This document shows, piece by piece, positions 9,826 through 17,487 of a stretch of DNA of 64,000 bases; position 1 is the first letter of the stretch, and each line of letters opens with the position of its first letter. Position numbers and translations under genes: made by a program. Source of the DNA: Curtobacterium sp. UCD-KPL2560 (GTDB lineage: Bacteria > Actinomycetota > Actinomycetes > Actinomycetales > Microbacteriaceae); contig NZ_MCIG01000005.1 of NCBI RefSeq assembly GCF_001705035.1, positions 1 to 64,000 of the forward strand, read 5' to 3'. The notes under the pieces are model-generated. The model was not told where the DNA came from and did not search any database. It saw only the letters and a list, made by a program, of their open reading frames with translations.

Positions 9826-11028
9826 GTGGACGCCGCCGAACTCGCACAGCTGCTGACCCCCGCGGGGATGGCCCTGCTCGACCGTACCCCGAGCGTCTCC
9901 GACGGGGGCGAGATCGTCCGGGTGGTCTCGAGGCTGCGCGCCGAGGGCCACGACCCGGCCCTCGTCGCCGGGGTGCTCACGCAGGCGAAGCTCCGGCAGA
10001 AGGCCCGCGGCAAGTTCGGCGACTTCGCCGCGCGCATGCTCTTCACCGAGGCCGGCCTCGAGCAGGCGACCCGGCTGCAGGTCGCCGCGCAGCACGCCGG
10101 CCGGTTCGCCGCTGCGGGGCTGACCCGCGTGGCCGACCTCGGCTGCGGGATCGGCGGCGACGCCATGGCGATGGCGGCGCTCGACCTCGACGTCACCGCG
10201 GTCGACCGCGACGAGGTCACCGCGGCCGTCGCGACGCACAACCTCGCGCCGTGGCCGAACGCCCGGGTCGAGCTCGGCGACGCCGCGGCGTTCGACACCG
10301 CGCGCGTCGACGGTGTCTGGATGGACCCCGCCCGGCGGACGGCCGGTCACGCGAACACGAAGCGCCTGGCCGACCCGGACGACTGGTCGCCCTCGCTCGA
10401 CACCGTGTTCGCGACCGCGACGACCACCCCGACGGGCGTCAAGCTCGGACCGGGCATCGACCGCGACCTCGTGCCGGACACCGCCGAGGCGCAGTGGGTG
10501 TCGGTCGACCGCGAGGTCGTCGAGCTCGTCCTGTGGTTCGGCCCCCTCGCGCGCCCGGGCGTCCGCCGGGCCGCGACGGTCATCGGCGCGCACGGCGTCG
10601 CCGAGCTGACCGGGGCGGCGGACGCCGAGGACGAGCCCGTCGGGCCGATCGGCGACTACCTGTACGAGCCGGACGGCGCCGTCATCCGCGCACGGCTCAT
10701 CGGGGACCTGGCGCGCTCGATCGACGGCCGGATGCTGTCCGACGGCATCGCGTACGTCACGTCCGACCGGGCCGTGTCGACGCCCTTCGCGCAGGGGTTC
10801 CGGGTCCTCGACACGATGCCGCTCGACGTCAAGAAGCTGTCCGCGCGGCTCGCCGCCGACGACGTCGGCACGGTCGAGGTGAAGAAGCGCGGGGTCGACG
10901 TCGACCCGGCGCAGTTCCGGAAGCGGTTGCGGCTGCGCGGCCGGCGGTCGGTCACGCTCGTGCTCACCCGTCTGGAGGGACGGCACACCGCGGTCCTGTG
11001 CGAGCGCCTGGGCGACGTGGCGGCCTGA
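9826..11028 (+). CDS. SAM-dependent methyltransferase with C-terminal THUMP-like domain
   Basis: This 400-residue cytoplasmic protein has a central class I methyltransferase fold with motif I VADLGCGIGGDAMAM at about residues 102-116. An acidic strand-2 end (VTAVDRDEV) and a DPAR motif (WMDPARRT) in the motif IV position follow. The C-terminal 70 residues (KKLSARLAADDVGTVEVKKRG onward) match the THUMP-like domain found with such enzymes. The substrate is unknown; an RNA or nucleoprotein base is possible. GTG at 9826 is chosen because the family homology begins there (VDAAELAQLLTPAG) and GAGGA lies eight bases upstream. It is divergent from groES across two CIRCE sites. Confidence 0.82.
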   Translation: MDAAELAQLLTPAGMALLDRTPSVSDGGEIVRVVSRLRAEGHDPALVAGVLTQAKLRQKARGKFGDFAARMLFTEAGLEQATRLQVAAQHAGRFAAAGLTRVADLGCGIGGDAMAMAALDLDVTAVDRDEVTAAVATHNLAPWPNARVELGDAAAFDTARVDGVWMDPARRTAGHANTKRLADPDDWSPSLDTVFATATTTPTGVKLGPGIDRDLVPDTAEAQWVSVDREVVELVLWFGPLARPGVRRAATVIGAHGVAELTGAADAEDEPVGPIGDYLYEPDGAVIRARLIGDLARSIDGRMLSDGIAYVTSDRAVSTPFAQGFRVLDTMPLDVKKLSARLAADDVGTVEVKKRGVDVDPAQFRKRLRLRGRRSVTLVLTRLEGRHTAVLCERLGDVAA

Positions 11029-11199
11029 GCGCGGGGCGCCGTCGGCCCCCGGGGCGAGCCGGGCCGGACGGGTGCGTGGTCGCGCTGGGCTGCGCGCTGC
11101 GCGCTGCGCGCCAGTGCCGTGCGCCGGGGGCCGTGCGCCAGCGCCGGGGGCCATCCGCCGTGCGCTGTGCGCCGTGCGCGGGCGGACGCGGCGCCCCCG

Positions 11200-11242
11200 A
11201 CGACGAGAGCACCCCGCGGGTCCCGCGGGGTGCTCTCGTCGT
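11200..11242. terminator. Bidirectional terminator, 20-bp perfect stem
   Basis: ACGACGAGAGCACCCCGCGG (11200-11219) pairs perfectly with 11223-11242 around loop GTC. It sits between convergent genes, the methyltransferase (+) and the DUF4190 gene (-), and can serve both. The preceding 11080-11190 is low-complexity GTGCGC-rich sequence with no gene. Confidence 0.85.
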
Positions 11243-11258
11243 GGCTGCTGTGGTCGGC

Positions 11259-12122
11259 TCAGCCGATGAAGGCGCCCGAGTCGTAGTCGTAGCCGTACGG
11301 GTCGGAGTTCCCCGCCGTGATCCCGACGATGATGACGATCCCCACGATGAGCACGTACAGACCGGTCAGGACCCACCCGCCGATGACCCCGGCGAGCGCG
11401 AGCCCCCGTCCAGCCTCACCGGTCTGCTTGATCTTGCCGAGGGCGATGTGCCCCATGATCGCGCCGGCCGGGCTGGTCAGGATGACGAGCGGCCAGATGA
11501 TGATGCCGGCGTAGGCGAACACGATCGACAGGATCGCGAGCGTGTTCGTCTTCGGACGCTGGGCGTACGGCTGGTAGCCCGTCGAGGCGTACGGCGCCGC
11601 GTACGGGTTCGCCGACTGCTGCGCGTACGGGTTCTGCCCGTACGCGTTCGACGGCTGCTGCCCGTACGGGTTCGACGGCTGCTGGCCGGAGGGGTTCTGG
11701 GACGCGTACGGGGACTGGCCCGCCGCGGGCGCCTGGCCCGGCTGCTGCGACGGCGCGGCGTAGGGGTTCTGCCCCTGCGGCGCGCCGTACGGGTTCTGCT
11801 GCTGGCCGGGCGCCTGGTGCCCTGCCCCCGGGTACTGCTGCTGCGAGGGCGCGGCGTACGGGTTCTGCTGCTGGCCGGGCTGGCCCTGGTGCTGGCCGGC
11901 GGCCTGCTGACCGGTGCCCGGGTACTGCTGCTGCTGCTGGGCACCGTACGGCTCGTGCGACGACTGCTGCCCCCCGGCACCCTGCGCCGACGATCCCTGG
12001 CCGGACTCCGCCCACGGGTCCGCGCTGCCGGGCGTCGTCGCGCCGTGTGACTGCGCGCCCTGCTGTGCGTCGTCGGAGCCCCGCTGCTCGCCCGGCTTCG
12101 GCCACTGGTTCTGATCGGACAC
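11259..12122 (-). CDS. DUF4190 family membrane protein with Gln/Pro/Tyr-rich N-terminus
   Basis: This 287-residue protein has a hydrophilic N-terminal two thirds dominated by Q, P, G, N and Y with repeated QNPYA and NPYGQQ blocks. Two transmembrane helices follow in the C-terminal 95 residues (TNTLAILSIVFAYAGIIIWPL and a GLALAGVIGGWVLTGLYVLIVGIVIIVG stretch). This is the DUF4190 architecture common in Actinobacteria, and its function is unknown. The GTG start at 12122 has GAGAGG about nine bases upstream. An upstream in-frame extension into the tsaD side is rejected because it is Arg-rich antisense-like sequence. It is probably monocistronic. Confidence 0.8.
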   Translation of the reverse strand: MSDQNQWPKPGEQRGSDDAQQGAQSHGATTPGSADPWAESGQGSSAQGAGGQQSSHEPYGAQQQQQYPGTGQQAAGQHQGQPGQQQNPYAAPSQQQYPGAGHQAPGQQQNPYGAPQGQNPYAAPSQQPGQAPAAGQSPYASQNPSGQQPSNPYGQQPSNAYGQNPYAQQSANPYAAPYASTGYQPYAQRPKTNTLAILSIVFAYAGIIIWPLVILTSPAGAIMGHIALGKIKQTGEAGRGLALAGVIGGWVLTGLYVLIVGIVIIVGITAGNSDPYGYDYDSGAFIG

Positions 12123-12211
12123 CGTTCCACCCCTCTCGACGCCCCGGTCGGTCGGCGCCTCACTGGATCCTCCCACAGACCGTCCCACCCGGTGCTGGAG
12201 GGGCGGCCCGG

Positions 12212-13267
12212 TCAGACCTGGACGGTCGTCACCGGCAGGGTCGAGTCGGCCGCGAGCCCGAGGTCGCTCGGCGCGTGCCCCTCGGCGACCAGGCGTGCGC
12301 CCACCGCGGCGATCATCGCGCCGTTGTCGGTGCACAGGTCGAACGGCGGGATCCGCAGCGCGACCCCGGCGGCGGCGCAGCGTTCCTCGGCCACGGCCCG
12401 GAGCCGCGCGTTCGCGACCACGCCGCCGCCGAGCAGCAGCCGGTCCACGCCGGTGTCCCGGCACGCGGCGAGCGCCTTCGTCAGGAGCACGTCGACCACG
12501 GCCTCGCGGAAGCTCGCGGCGACGTCGGCGACCGGGACCTCGCGGCCCTCGTCGCGGCACTTCTCCACCCAGCGCGCCACGGCCGTCTTGAGCCCCGAGA
12601 ACGAGAAGTCGTAGCGGTGCGCGGCCATGTCCTTCGGCAGGGTCAGCCCGCGGGGGAACCGGATCGCCGTCGGGTCGCCCTCGGCCGCCGCACGGTCGAT
12701 CTGCGGGCCGCCGGGGTACGGCAGGCCGAGGAGCCGCGCGACCTTGTCGAACGCCTCGCCCGCGGCGTCGTCGATCGTCTCGCCGAGGAGCTCGACGTCG
12801 CCGACCAGGTCGCGCACGAGCAGCAGCGAGGTGTGCCCGCCGGACACGAGGAGCGCCACCGTCGGCAGCTCGATCGCGGAACCGTCGGCGCGCAGGACGT
12901 CCGCACCCACGTGCCCGACGAGGTGGTTCACGCCGTACAGCGGCTTCCCCGTCGCGACCGCGAGGGCCTTCGCCGCTCCGACGCCGACCATGAGGGCGCC
13001 CGCGAGGCCCGGGCCCGCGGTGACCGCGACCGCGTCGAGTTCGTCGAGCGTCACGCCCGCGCGGTCGAGCGCCTCGTGCAGGGTGGGCGTCATCGCCTCG
13101 AGGTGCGCCCTGGCGGCGACCTCGGGCACGACACCGCCGTACCGGGCGTGCTCGTCCATGCTCGACGCGATGACGTTGGCGAGCAGCGTGGTCCCGCGGA
13201 CGATGCCCACGCCGGTCTCGTCACAGCTCGTCTCGATGCCCAGCACCAGGGGTTCAGCCGCGCTCAT
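12212..13267 (-). CDS. tsaD: tRNA N6-adenosine threonylcarbamoyltransferase TsaD
   Basis: TsaD transfers the threonylcarbamoyl group to A37 of ANN-decoding tRNAs (t6A) in complex with TsaB and TsaE. The 351-residue protein shows the ASKHA-fold start [17 protein letters not shown], the metal-binding HxxxH in NHLVGH (residues about 119-124), the [10 protein letters not shown] phosphate loop and the late [11 protein letters not shown]. Its start overlaps the end of rimI by 14 bp. It is the last gene of tsaB-rimI-tsaD; tsaE lies 5 kb away beyond a plus-strand insert. Length and motifs are normal. Confidence 0.97.
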   Translation of the reverse strand: MSAAEPLVLGIETSCDETGVGIVRGTTLLANVIASSMDEHARYGGVVPEVAARAHLEAMTPTLHEALDRAGVTLDELDAVAVTAGPGLAGALMVGVGAAKALAVATGKPLYGVNHLVGHVGADVLRADGSAIELPTVALLVSGGHTSLLLVRDLVGDVELLGETIDDAAGEAFDKVARLLGLPYPGGPQIDRAAAEGDPTAIRFPRGLTLPKDMAAHRYDFSFSGLKTAVARWVEKCRDEGREVPVADVAASFREAVVDVLLTKALAACRDTGVDRLLLGGGVVANARLRAVAEERCAAAGVALRIPPFDLCTDNGAMIAAVGARLVAEGHAPSDLGLAADSTLPVTTVQV

Positions 13268-13802
13268 CGAGGGTCTCCTGTCCGACGGGTCCGACGGGCG
13301 ACGTGGTGGGAGCGGCGGCGGGCAGTTCCGCGCGCATCACCCAGGCGTCGACGCCGTCGGGTTGGTAGTAGCGGGGGCGCACGGCGATCCGTTCGAAGCC
13401 GGCCGCCGTGTACATGGCCTGGGCCACGGGGTTGTCGGCGCGGACCTCGAGGAACACCTCGTGCACGCCGCGACGCCGTGCCTCGTCGAGCAGCTCCGTG
13501 AAGAGCGCCTTCCCGACGCCCCTCCCCCGCTGCTCGGCCGCGACGGCGATGGTCTGCACGTCGGCGACGGGGTTCCCCGCGAGCGAGGACAGGCCGCCGT
13601 ACCCGACGATCGACGGAGCCCCGTCGTCGGTGGTCTCCACCACGACGTAGTACCCGTGCGGGGACCACAGCTCGCCGGACATCTGCGACGCCGACCACGC
13701 GTCCGTCGGGAACGAGACCCGCTCGAGCCACATCACGTCGTCGAGGTCCTGCGGCACCGCCCGGCGCATCCGCAGCCCGTCGGGCAGGGACGGTGCGCTC
13801 AC
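13254..13802 (-). CDS. rimI: Ribosomal-protein-alanine N-acetyltransferase RimI
   Basis: This 182-residue GNAT acetyltransferase carries the acetyl-CoA loop QRGRGVG (within [19 protein letters not shown]) and the family ending [19 protein letters not shown] typical of RimI, which acetylates the N-terminus of ribosomal protein bS18. The GTG start at 13802 forms a 4-bp GTGA overlap with the tsaB stop, so the much longer upstream reading frame is rejected. Position between tsaB and tsaD is the conserved bacterial order. A short Pro/Thr/Val tail follows the domain. Confidence 0.93.
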   Translation of the reverse strand: MSAPSLPDGLRMRRAVPQDLDDVMWLERVSFPTDAWSASQMSGELWSPHGYYVVVETTDDGAPSIVGYGGLSSLAGNPVADVQTIAVAAEQRGRGVGKALFTELLDEARRRGVHEVFLEVRADNPVAQAMYTAAGFERIAVRPRYYQPDGVDAWVMRAELPAAAPTTSPVGPVGQETLDERG

Positions 13803-14425
13803 CGGACCACCCGCTTCGGGGCCCCCGGCATCGTCACGTCGGGGTCGCGCAGGTACAGCGGGCTGTCGTCGGCGAAGGGCGCGCCGGAGGCGAGCCGGTC
13901 CGCGGCGAGCGCCCCGAGCCTCCAGGCCGGGATGGTCGCGACGGTCACGCGGTCCCAGCCCACCGCATCCGGACGGGAGGCGCGGATCGCCTCGTCCAGG
14001 TCGGCGGGCCTGGCGAGTCCCGGCCCCGCGACGCGCGTGCCGGTCCGGTCGTAGGCGCTCCAGTAGACCTCGCGCCGGCGCGCGTCCGTCAGGACGACGA
14101 ACGGCCCGTCCTGCTCCTGGTCGGCCGCGACCGCGTCGTGGCTGACGAGCGGGAGGACGGGGACGCCGCGTGCCGCGGCGAAGGTGCGCGCGGCGGCGAT
14201 GCCGACGCGCAGGCCGGTGAAGGGCCCGGGCCCCATGCCGGCGACCACACCGGTGACGTCGGCACCGGTGATGCCGGCCTCGGCGAGGACCTCGGCGAGG
14301 AACGGGCCGACGACCTCGGCGTGCCGGCGGGAGTCGTCGGTGCTGCGCTCGGCGACCGCGCGGCCGGAGGCGGGGTCGACGACGGCGACCGAGGTGCCGG
14401 CGGACGTGTCGATGGCGAGGAGCAC
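13799..14425 (-). CDS. tsaB: tRNA threonylcarbamoyladenosine biosynthesis protein TsaB
   Basis: This 208-residue inactive ASKHA-fold partner of TsaD scaffolds the t6A synthase. It starts VLLAIDTSAGTSVAVVD and contains GMGPGPFTGLRVGIAAARTFA (residues about 69-89) and DARRREVYWSAYD, all TsaB hallmarks. The GTG start lies 6 nt after TACGAT (14432-14437, minus strand), which suggests a leaderless transcript. In related genomes tsaB normally follows tsaE directly; here about 3.9 kb of plus-strand genes separates them, so this cluster now has its own promoter. Confidence 0.93.
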   Translation of the reverse strand: MLLAIDTSAGTSVAVVDPASGRAVAERSTDDSRRHAEVVGPFLAEVLAEAGITGADVTGVVAGMGPGPFTGLRVGIAAARTFAAARGVPVLPLVSHDAVAADQEQDGPFVVLTDARRREVYWSAYDRTGTRVAGPGLARPADLDEAIRASRPDAVGWDRVTVATIPAWRLGALAADRLASGAPFADDSPLYLRDPDVTMPGAPKRVVR

Positions 14426-14431
14426 GCGTCC

Positions 14432-14437
14432 ATCGTA
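14432..14437 (-). promoter_or_regulatory. -10 box (TACGAT) of tsaB
   Basis: TACGAT on the minus strand ends 6 nt before the tsaB GTG start. It marks a promoter at the edge of the inserted plus-strand cassette. Confidence 0.45.
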
Positions 14438-14476
14438 GGCGCGTCGGAACGCGCGGGATCTTTCCCCCTTGCCCCG

Positions 14477-14506
14477 TGAACTGATGTTCAGTACGTTGCA
14501 CATCAG
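14477..14506 (+). promoter_or_regulatory. Inverted repeats upstream of the SDP-like cassette
   Basis: Two overlapping inverted repeats sit 23-52 bp before the precursor start: TGAAC-N4-GTTCA at 14477-14490, and CTGATGT (14481-14487) with ACATCAG (14500-14506). They are candidates for a repressor or activator site controlling the cassette. I see no clear -35/-10 pair. Confidence 0.4.
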
Positions 14507-14528
14507 ACACCTCGATGGAAGGAGACTC

Positions 14529-14858
14529 ATGAAGAACGTGAAGCCTGCCACCGCAGCGACACTCACCGCGATCATCGCCGCGACGGTCCTCGTGCCGACA
14601 GCGGGTGCTTCCGCTCAGACCGGACCCTCGACTCCGGCGATGCAGCATGCCGCGACGAGCCCGACCCTGAACGGCACTGGCGAAGGACAGGATCCCCGTG
14701 GCGTCGGCGGAGTGGCGAAGGCCCTCTACGCGGGTTTCAAGGCGGCAACTTCCCCACGCGACGCGGCGAAGGTCCTCTCGTGGGCGAGCGTCGTGGGGAG
14801 GTCATCGTTGCCGAACGGCGAGACGGCCGACCTCGAAGCCGACTACTTCGACCGCTGA
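14529..14858 (+). CDS. Small secreted peptide precursor (SdpC-like by position)
   Basis: This 109-residue product has a clear Sec signal peptide (positively charged MKNVK, then a TLTAIIAATVLVP core, cleavage expected after ASA near residue 29). After about 30 linker residues comes a C-terminal segment of about 50 residues: AKALYAGFKAATSPRDAAKV, then a hydrophobic LSWASVVG, then an acidic tail. There is no cysteine, unlike the B. subtilis SDP peptide. AAGGAG four bases before ATG is an excellent ribosome binding site. It is the first gene of a tight operon with DUF5819 and HTTM genes. That context, not sequence homology, makes it the candidate toxin or signal precursor. Confidence 0.68.
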   Translation: MKNVKPATAATLTAIIAATVLVPTAGASAQTGPSTPAMQHAATSPTLNGTGEGQDPRGVGGVAKALYAGFKAATSPRDAAKVLSWASVVGRSSLPNGETADLEADYFDR

Positions 14859-14906
14859 CCCGGGGTGGCGCTCTGTGTGCGGAGCGCCACCCCCGCCGGA
14901 GGAATC

Positions 14907-15512
14907 ATGAAGAGACGGATGCTCTGTGCAGCCTCTGCCGTGGTCGTCAGCAGCTACACGCTGCTCGCCCTCGCCCTCGTCCTCGCGGGCCCGGTCACTC
15001 CGATCAGTTTCGCGCTCGCGCCCATCGCACATCGCATCGAACCCTGGTTCTCGCAGAGCTGGCAGCTCTTCGCCCCCGATCCGATCAGCGAGGAGCGAGG
15101 AGTCCTCGCCCGGCTCGCCTGCCGACGCGGAAACACCGAGTTCACCGACATCACGACCCCGGCGATCGTCAGGTCCAACTCGAGAAGGGTCTTCCCGTCG
15201 AGGGAGAGCCGGATCGTGAGCAACCTCCTCGTCCAACGGTTCATGCAAGACCCCGTCAGCCAACGCCTCGCGGAGAAGGACATCGATCGCCCGCGCGAGC
15301 TCACCGAGGTGGCCCGCAAGGCGGAACGGGACGCCGAACAGACATCGGCCCGCTACGCCGCACACCGGGTGGGTTGCGCCGACGGTTCGCAGGCCTCGGC
15401 GGCCCAGTTCCGGTACGTGTTCCACCGGTTCCCTGGCTGGTCCAGACGGACTGCGGAGGACGACCAGGAGAACACGCGCGTGGAGGAATCCGGATGGGTC
15501 GTGCTGCAGTGA
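14907..15512 (+). CDS. DUF5819 family protein (SdpA-like partner)
   Basis: This 201-residue protein has one N-terminal transmembrane segment (AVVVSSYTLLALALVLAGPV, residues about 10-29). A motif WFSQSWQLFAPDP at about 45-57 follows, the QxWxxFxPxP pattern of DUF5819 that resembles the PQGWxFF pattern of SdpA. The rest is a soluble, presumably extracytoplasmic domain with two Cys. GGAGGA three bases before ATG supports this start. In B. subtilis SdpA and SdpB are both needed to turn pro-SdpC into the mature toxin; a like role here is inference. It overlaps the next gene by 19 bp. Confidence 0.72.
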   Translation: MKRRMLCAASAVVVSSYTLLALALVLAGPVTPISFALAPIAHRIEPWFSQSWQLFAPDPISEERGVLARLACRRGNTEFTDITTPAIVRSNSRRVFPSRESRIVSNLLVQRFMQDPVSQRLAEKDIDRPRELTEVARKAERDAEQTSARYAAHRVGCADGSQASAAQFRYVFHRFPGWSRRTAEDDQENTRVEESGWVVLQ

Positions 15513-16477
15513 CCGCGATCGTCGATCGCATTGTCCGTTGGTTGAGTGACCGACCGCATTCGCCCACTGCGGTTTGTCTCCTCAGGGCCACGGTCGGTCT
15601 CGTCTCCGTGGCGTTCTACGTCACGGGATACGCTGAGCGGCGCTTCTTGTTCGGACCGGACGGCCTGTACGGCGCGGACATGACACGTGCCCTCCTCGCC
15701 GATCGCGGCGCAGTCAGCCTGTACATGGTGAGCGATTCCCCAGCCTGGTTCGAGGCCGTCTTCCACACAGGTCTTGCGCTCGCCGTCCTGGTCACGGTCG
15801 GCGTCGGTGGTCGCGTCTTGCTCGGATTGCACGGCGCCTTCATCTGGTCGTTGTACATGACGAATCCCACGCTCATGGACGGCGGAGACAACCTCGTCGT
15901 CCTGGTGATCCCCTTCCTCCTGCTCACCAGGTGCTACGACCGGATCGCGGTGCCATCGAAGCCGAGGCGCGGCGCGCCCACGATCGGGACATCCGTCGCC
16001 CACAACACCGGGCTGCTCCTCATCGCCGCGCAGGTCTGCATCGTCTACCTCCTCGCCGGTCTCTACAAGGTCCAGGGCCAGCTGTGGCAAGACGGCACAG
16101 CGCTGTACTACATCCTCCGAGTCCCAGAGTTCTTCTGGCCGGAGGTCACTCCGCTCCTCTTCCACTTCGGTTGGGCCCTCGTCGTTGCCGCTTACGCGAC
16201 CGTGCTGGTGTCCGTCTTCTTCCCCGCTTTCGTACTGTTCCGGGCCGGGCGGCCGATCGCCGTCTCCGCGATGGTCGTGTTCCATGCCGGGATAGCGCTG
16301 CTCATGAACCTCACGTCGTTCGCACTCGTGATGATCGCCCTCGACCTCGTCTTCGTCGATGCACATGCCGAGCGGATGGCCCGCCGGGCCGTGCTGGTGG
16401 TTCGAACAGCCACGCGCGCGGTCACGCGGACGATCAGGAAGGTGCACCGTGAACCTGTTCCGTCGTTCGAGGAATGA
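15494..16477 (+). CDS. HTTM domain membrane protein (SdpB-like)
   Basis: This 327-residue polytopic membrane protein has about seven to eight hydrophobic helices and the HTTM (vitamin K-dependent carboxylase-like transmembrane) pattern. It has an early helix CLLRATVGLVSVAFYVTGY, then FGPDGLYGADM, NPTLMDGGDNLV, and YLLAGLYKVQGQLWQDGTALYY. SdpB of the sporulation-delaying-protein system carries the same domain. The ATG at 15494 has GGAGG seven bases upstream; a GTG at 15509 overlapping the previous stop is a weaker alternative. Base composition is clearly lower in GC than flanking genes. The gene overlaps both neighbours, so the operon is coupled. Confidence 0.85.
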   Translation: MGRAAVTAIVDRIVRWLSDRPHSPTAVCLLRATVGLVSVAFYVTGYAERRFLFGPDGLYGADMTRALLADRGAVSLYMVSDSPAWFEAVFHTGLALAVLVTVGVGGRVLLGLHGAFIWSLYMTNPTLMDGGDNLVVLVIPFLLLTRCYDRIAVPSKPRRGAPTIGTSVAHNTGLLLIAAQVCIVYLLAGLYKVQGQLWQDGTALYYILRVPEFFWPEVTPLLFHFGWALVVAAYATVLVSVFFPAFVLFRAGRPIAVSAMVVFHAGIALLMNLTSFALVMIALDLVFVDAHAERMARRAVLVVRTATRAVTRTIRKVHREPVPSFEE

Positions 16478-17321
16478 CACAGGGGCCTGGATCGCCGGCA
16501 AGGTGGACGCGACCGGTCATCTGGAGATGCTGCGCGACCACGTCGAGCCGTACGCTCCCGAGCGCCTGGTCGAGTGGGGCAGCATCACGAAGGCGGTCAC
16601 GGCGACCGCCGTGCGGATCGCTGTCGACCGGGGTCTGATCGAGGACGGCCACGAGGTCGCTCGGGTGGTCCCCCGGCTGACGGGAGCGCACTTCTCCGTC
16701 GACGAGGTTCTCCGTCATCGTTCGGGCCTGCCTCGCATGGCCCACCCGATCAGAGCGTTCTTCCAGCGCGACCCGTACGCCGACGTGGTCGGACGCCGCC
16801 TCGACCCGGCGGTCGTGACGCCGTTGCTCCGCCGAGGCGACCTCCTCTACTCCAACCTCGGGTACGCCGTCCTCGGCGAGGTCCTCGACGAGGTGACCGG
16901 CGACTGGTGGGCGTGGGCCACCGACGAAGTCCTCCGTCCAGCGGGAGTCAAGACCGCGGTACTCCACCCTCCGCCGAGGGATCGCGTGCTGCCGCGGGAC
17001 CGCGGCGGCCGCGCACTCACGCCATGGTCCGTCGGTGCGGGACCGTACGCCGCAGCCGGCGGTGTCTGGTCGACGTTCGACGACCTGTGCTCGTTCCTCA
17101 GCACCGCGTTGCTGACCTCGGGGACGCCGCCCGGCTGGCAACGAGCGCCGGGAGCCGACGTGATCAACGGCGCGACCCGCCACAGCCGAGCGTGCGCGAT
17201 CAGACCGCTCGACGGGACTCAAGTCGTGGTCGCTCATGGCCTCGGTCTCGGCACGCGGCTGGAGCGGATGACGGTGGAACTCCTGAAGGAGATGCGCTCC
17301 GGAGGCACGCACCGTCCCTGA
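16449..17321 (+). CDS. Beta-lactamase-fold serine hydrolase
   Basis: This 290-residue protein of the serine beta-lactamase/DD-peptidase (class C-like, ABC-type esterase) family has the catalytic SxxK as GSITK at about residues 46-50, followed by TATAVRIAVDRGLI. The second motif YSN appears in LLYSNLGYAVLGEVLDEVTG, and HRSGLPRM is family typical. No signal peptide is seen, so it may act in the cytoplasm unless the start is further upstream. The GTG at 16449 has AGGAAGG six bases upstream and overlaps the HTTM gene by 29 bp. Its place as fourth gene of the SDP-like operon suggests a role in precursor processing or protection; that is inference. Confidence 0.75.
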   Translation: MNLFRRSRNDTGAWIAGKVDATGHLEMLRDHVEPYAPERLVEWGSITKAVTATAVRIAVDRGLIEDGHEVARVVPRLTGAHFSVDEVLRHRSGLPRMAHPIRAFFQRDPYADVVGRRLDPAVVTPLLRRGDLLYSNLGYAVLGEVLDEVTGDWWAWATDEVLRPAGVKTAVLHPPPRDRVLPRDRGGRALTPWSVGAGPYAAAGGVWSTFDDLCSFLSTALLTSGTPPGWQRAPGADVINGATRHSRACAIRPLDGTQVVVAHGLGLGTRLERMTVELLKEMRSGGTHRP

Positions 17322-17413
17322 ACCGCGGGCGTCCTCGTGGCGATGACGAGCGGACGTCCCCCGGAGTGGGGTACGTCACGGTGCTGTCGAGAACGGCGTG
17401 TCGACCGACAAGC

Positions 17414-17447
17414 CACCCTGCGGGCCGTCGGGTCGGCCCGCAGGGTG
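17414..17447 (+). terminator. Terminator of the SDP-like operon
   Basis: A perfect 13-bp stem (17414-17426 CACCCTGCGGGCC with 17435-17447) has an 8-nt loop. It lies 92 bp after the serine hydrolase stop and just before the GH16 gene, so the glycosidase is probably a separate unit. Confidence 0.7.
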
Positions 17448-17487
17448 CGGTGATCCACGGAAGGCCCGCACCCAGGAAGGGTCCGTC

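Noticed and set aside
13802-14648. Long N-terminal extension of rimI
   Set aside because: The frame is antisense-like over tsaB and the GTG at 13802 overlapping the tsaB stop gives a standard RimI.
14507-17487. Prophage or transposon for the inserted cassette
   Set aside because: No integrase, transposase, terminal repeat or tRNA attachment site is visible, so transfer is argued from composition and context only.
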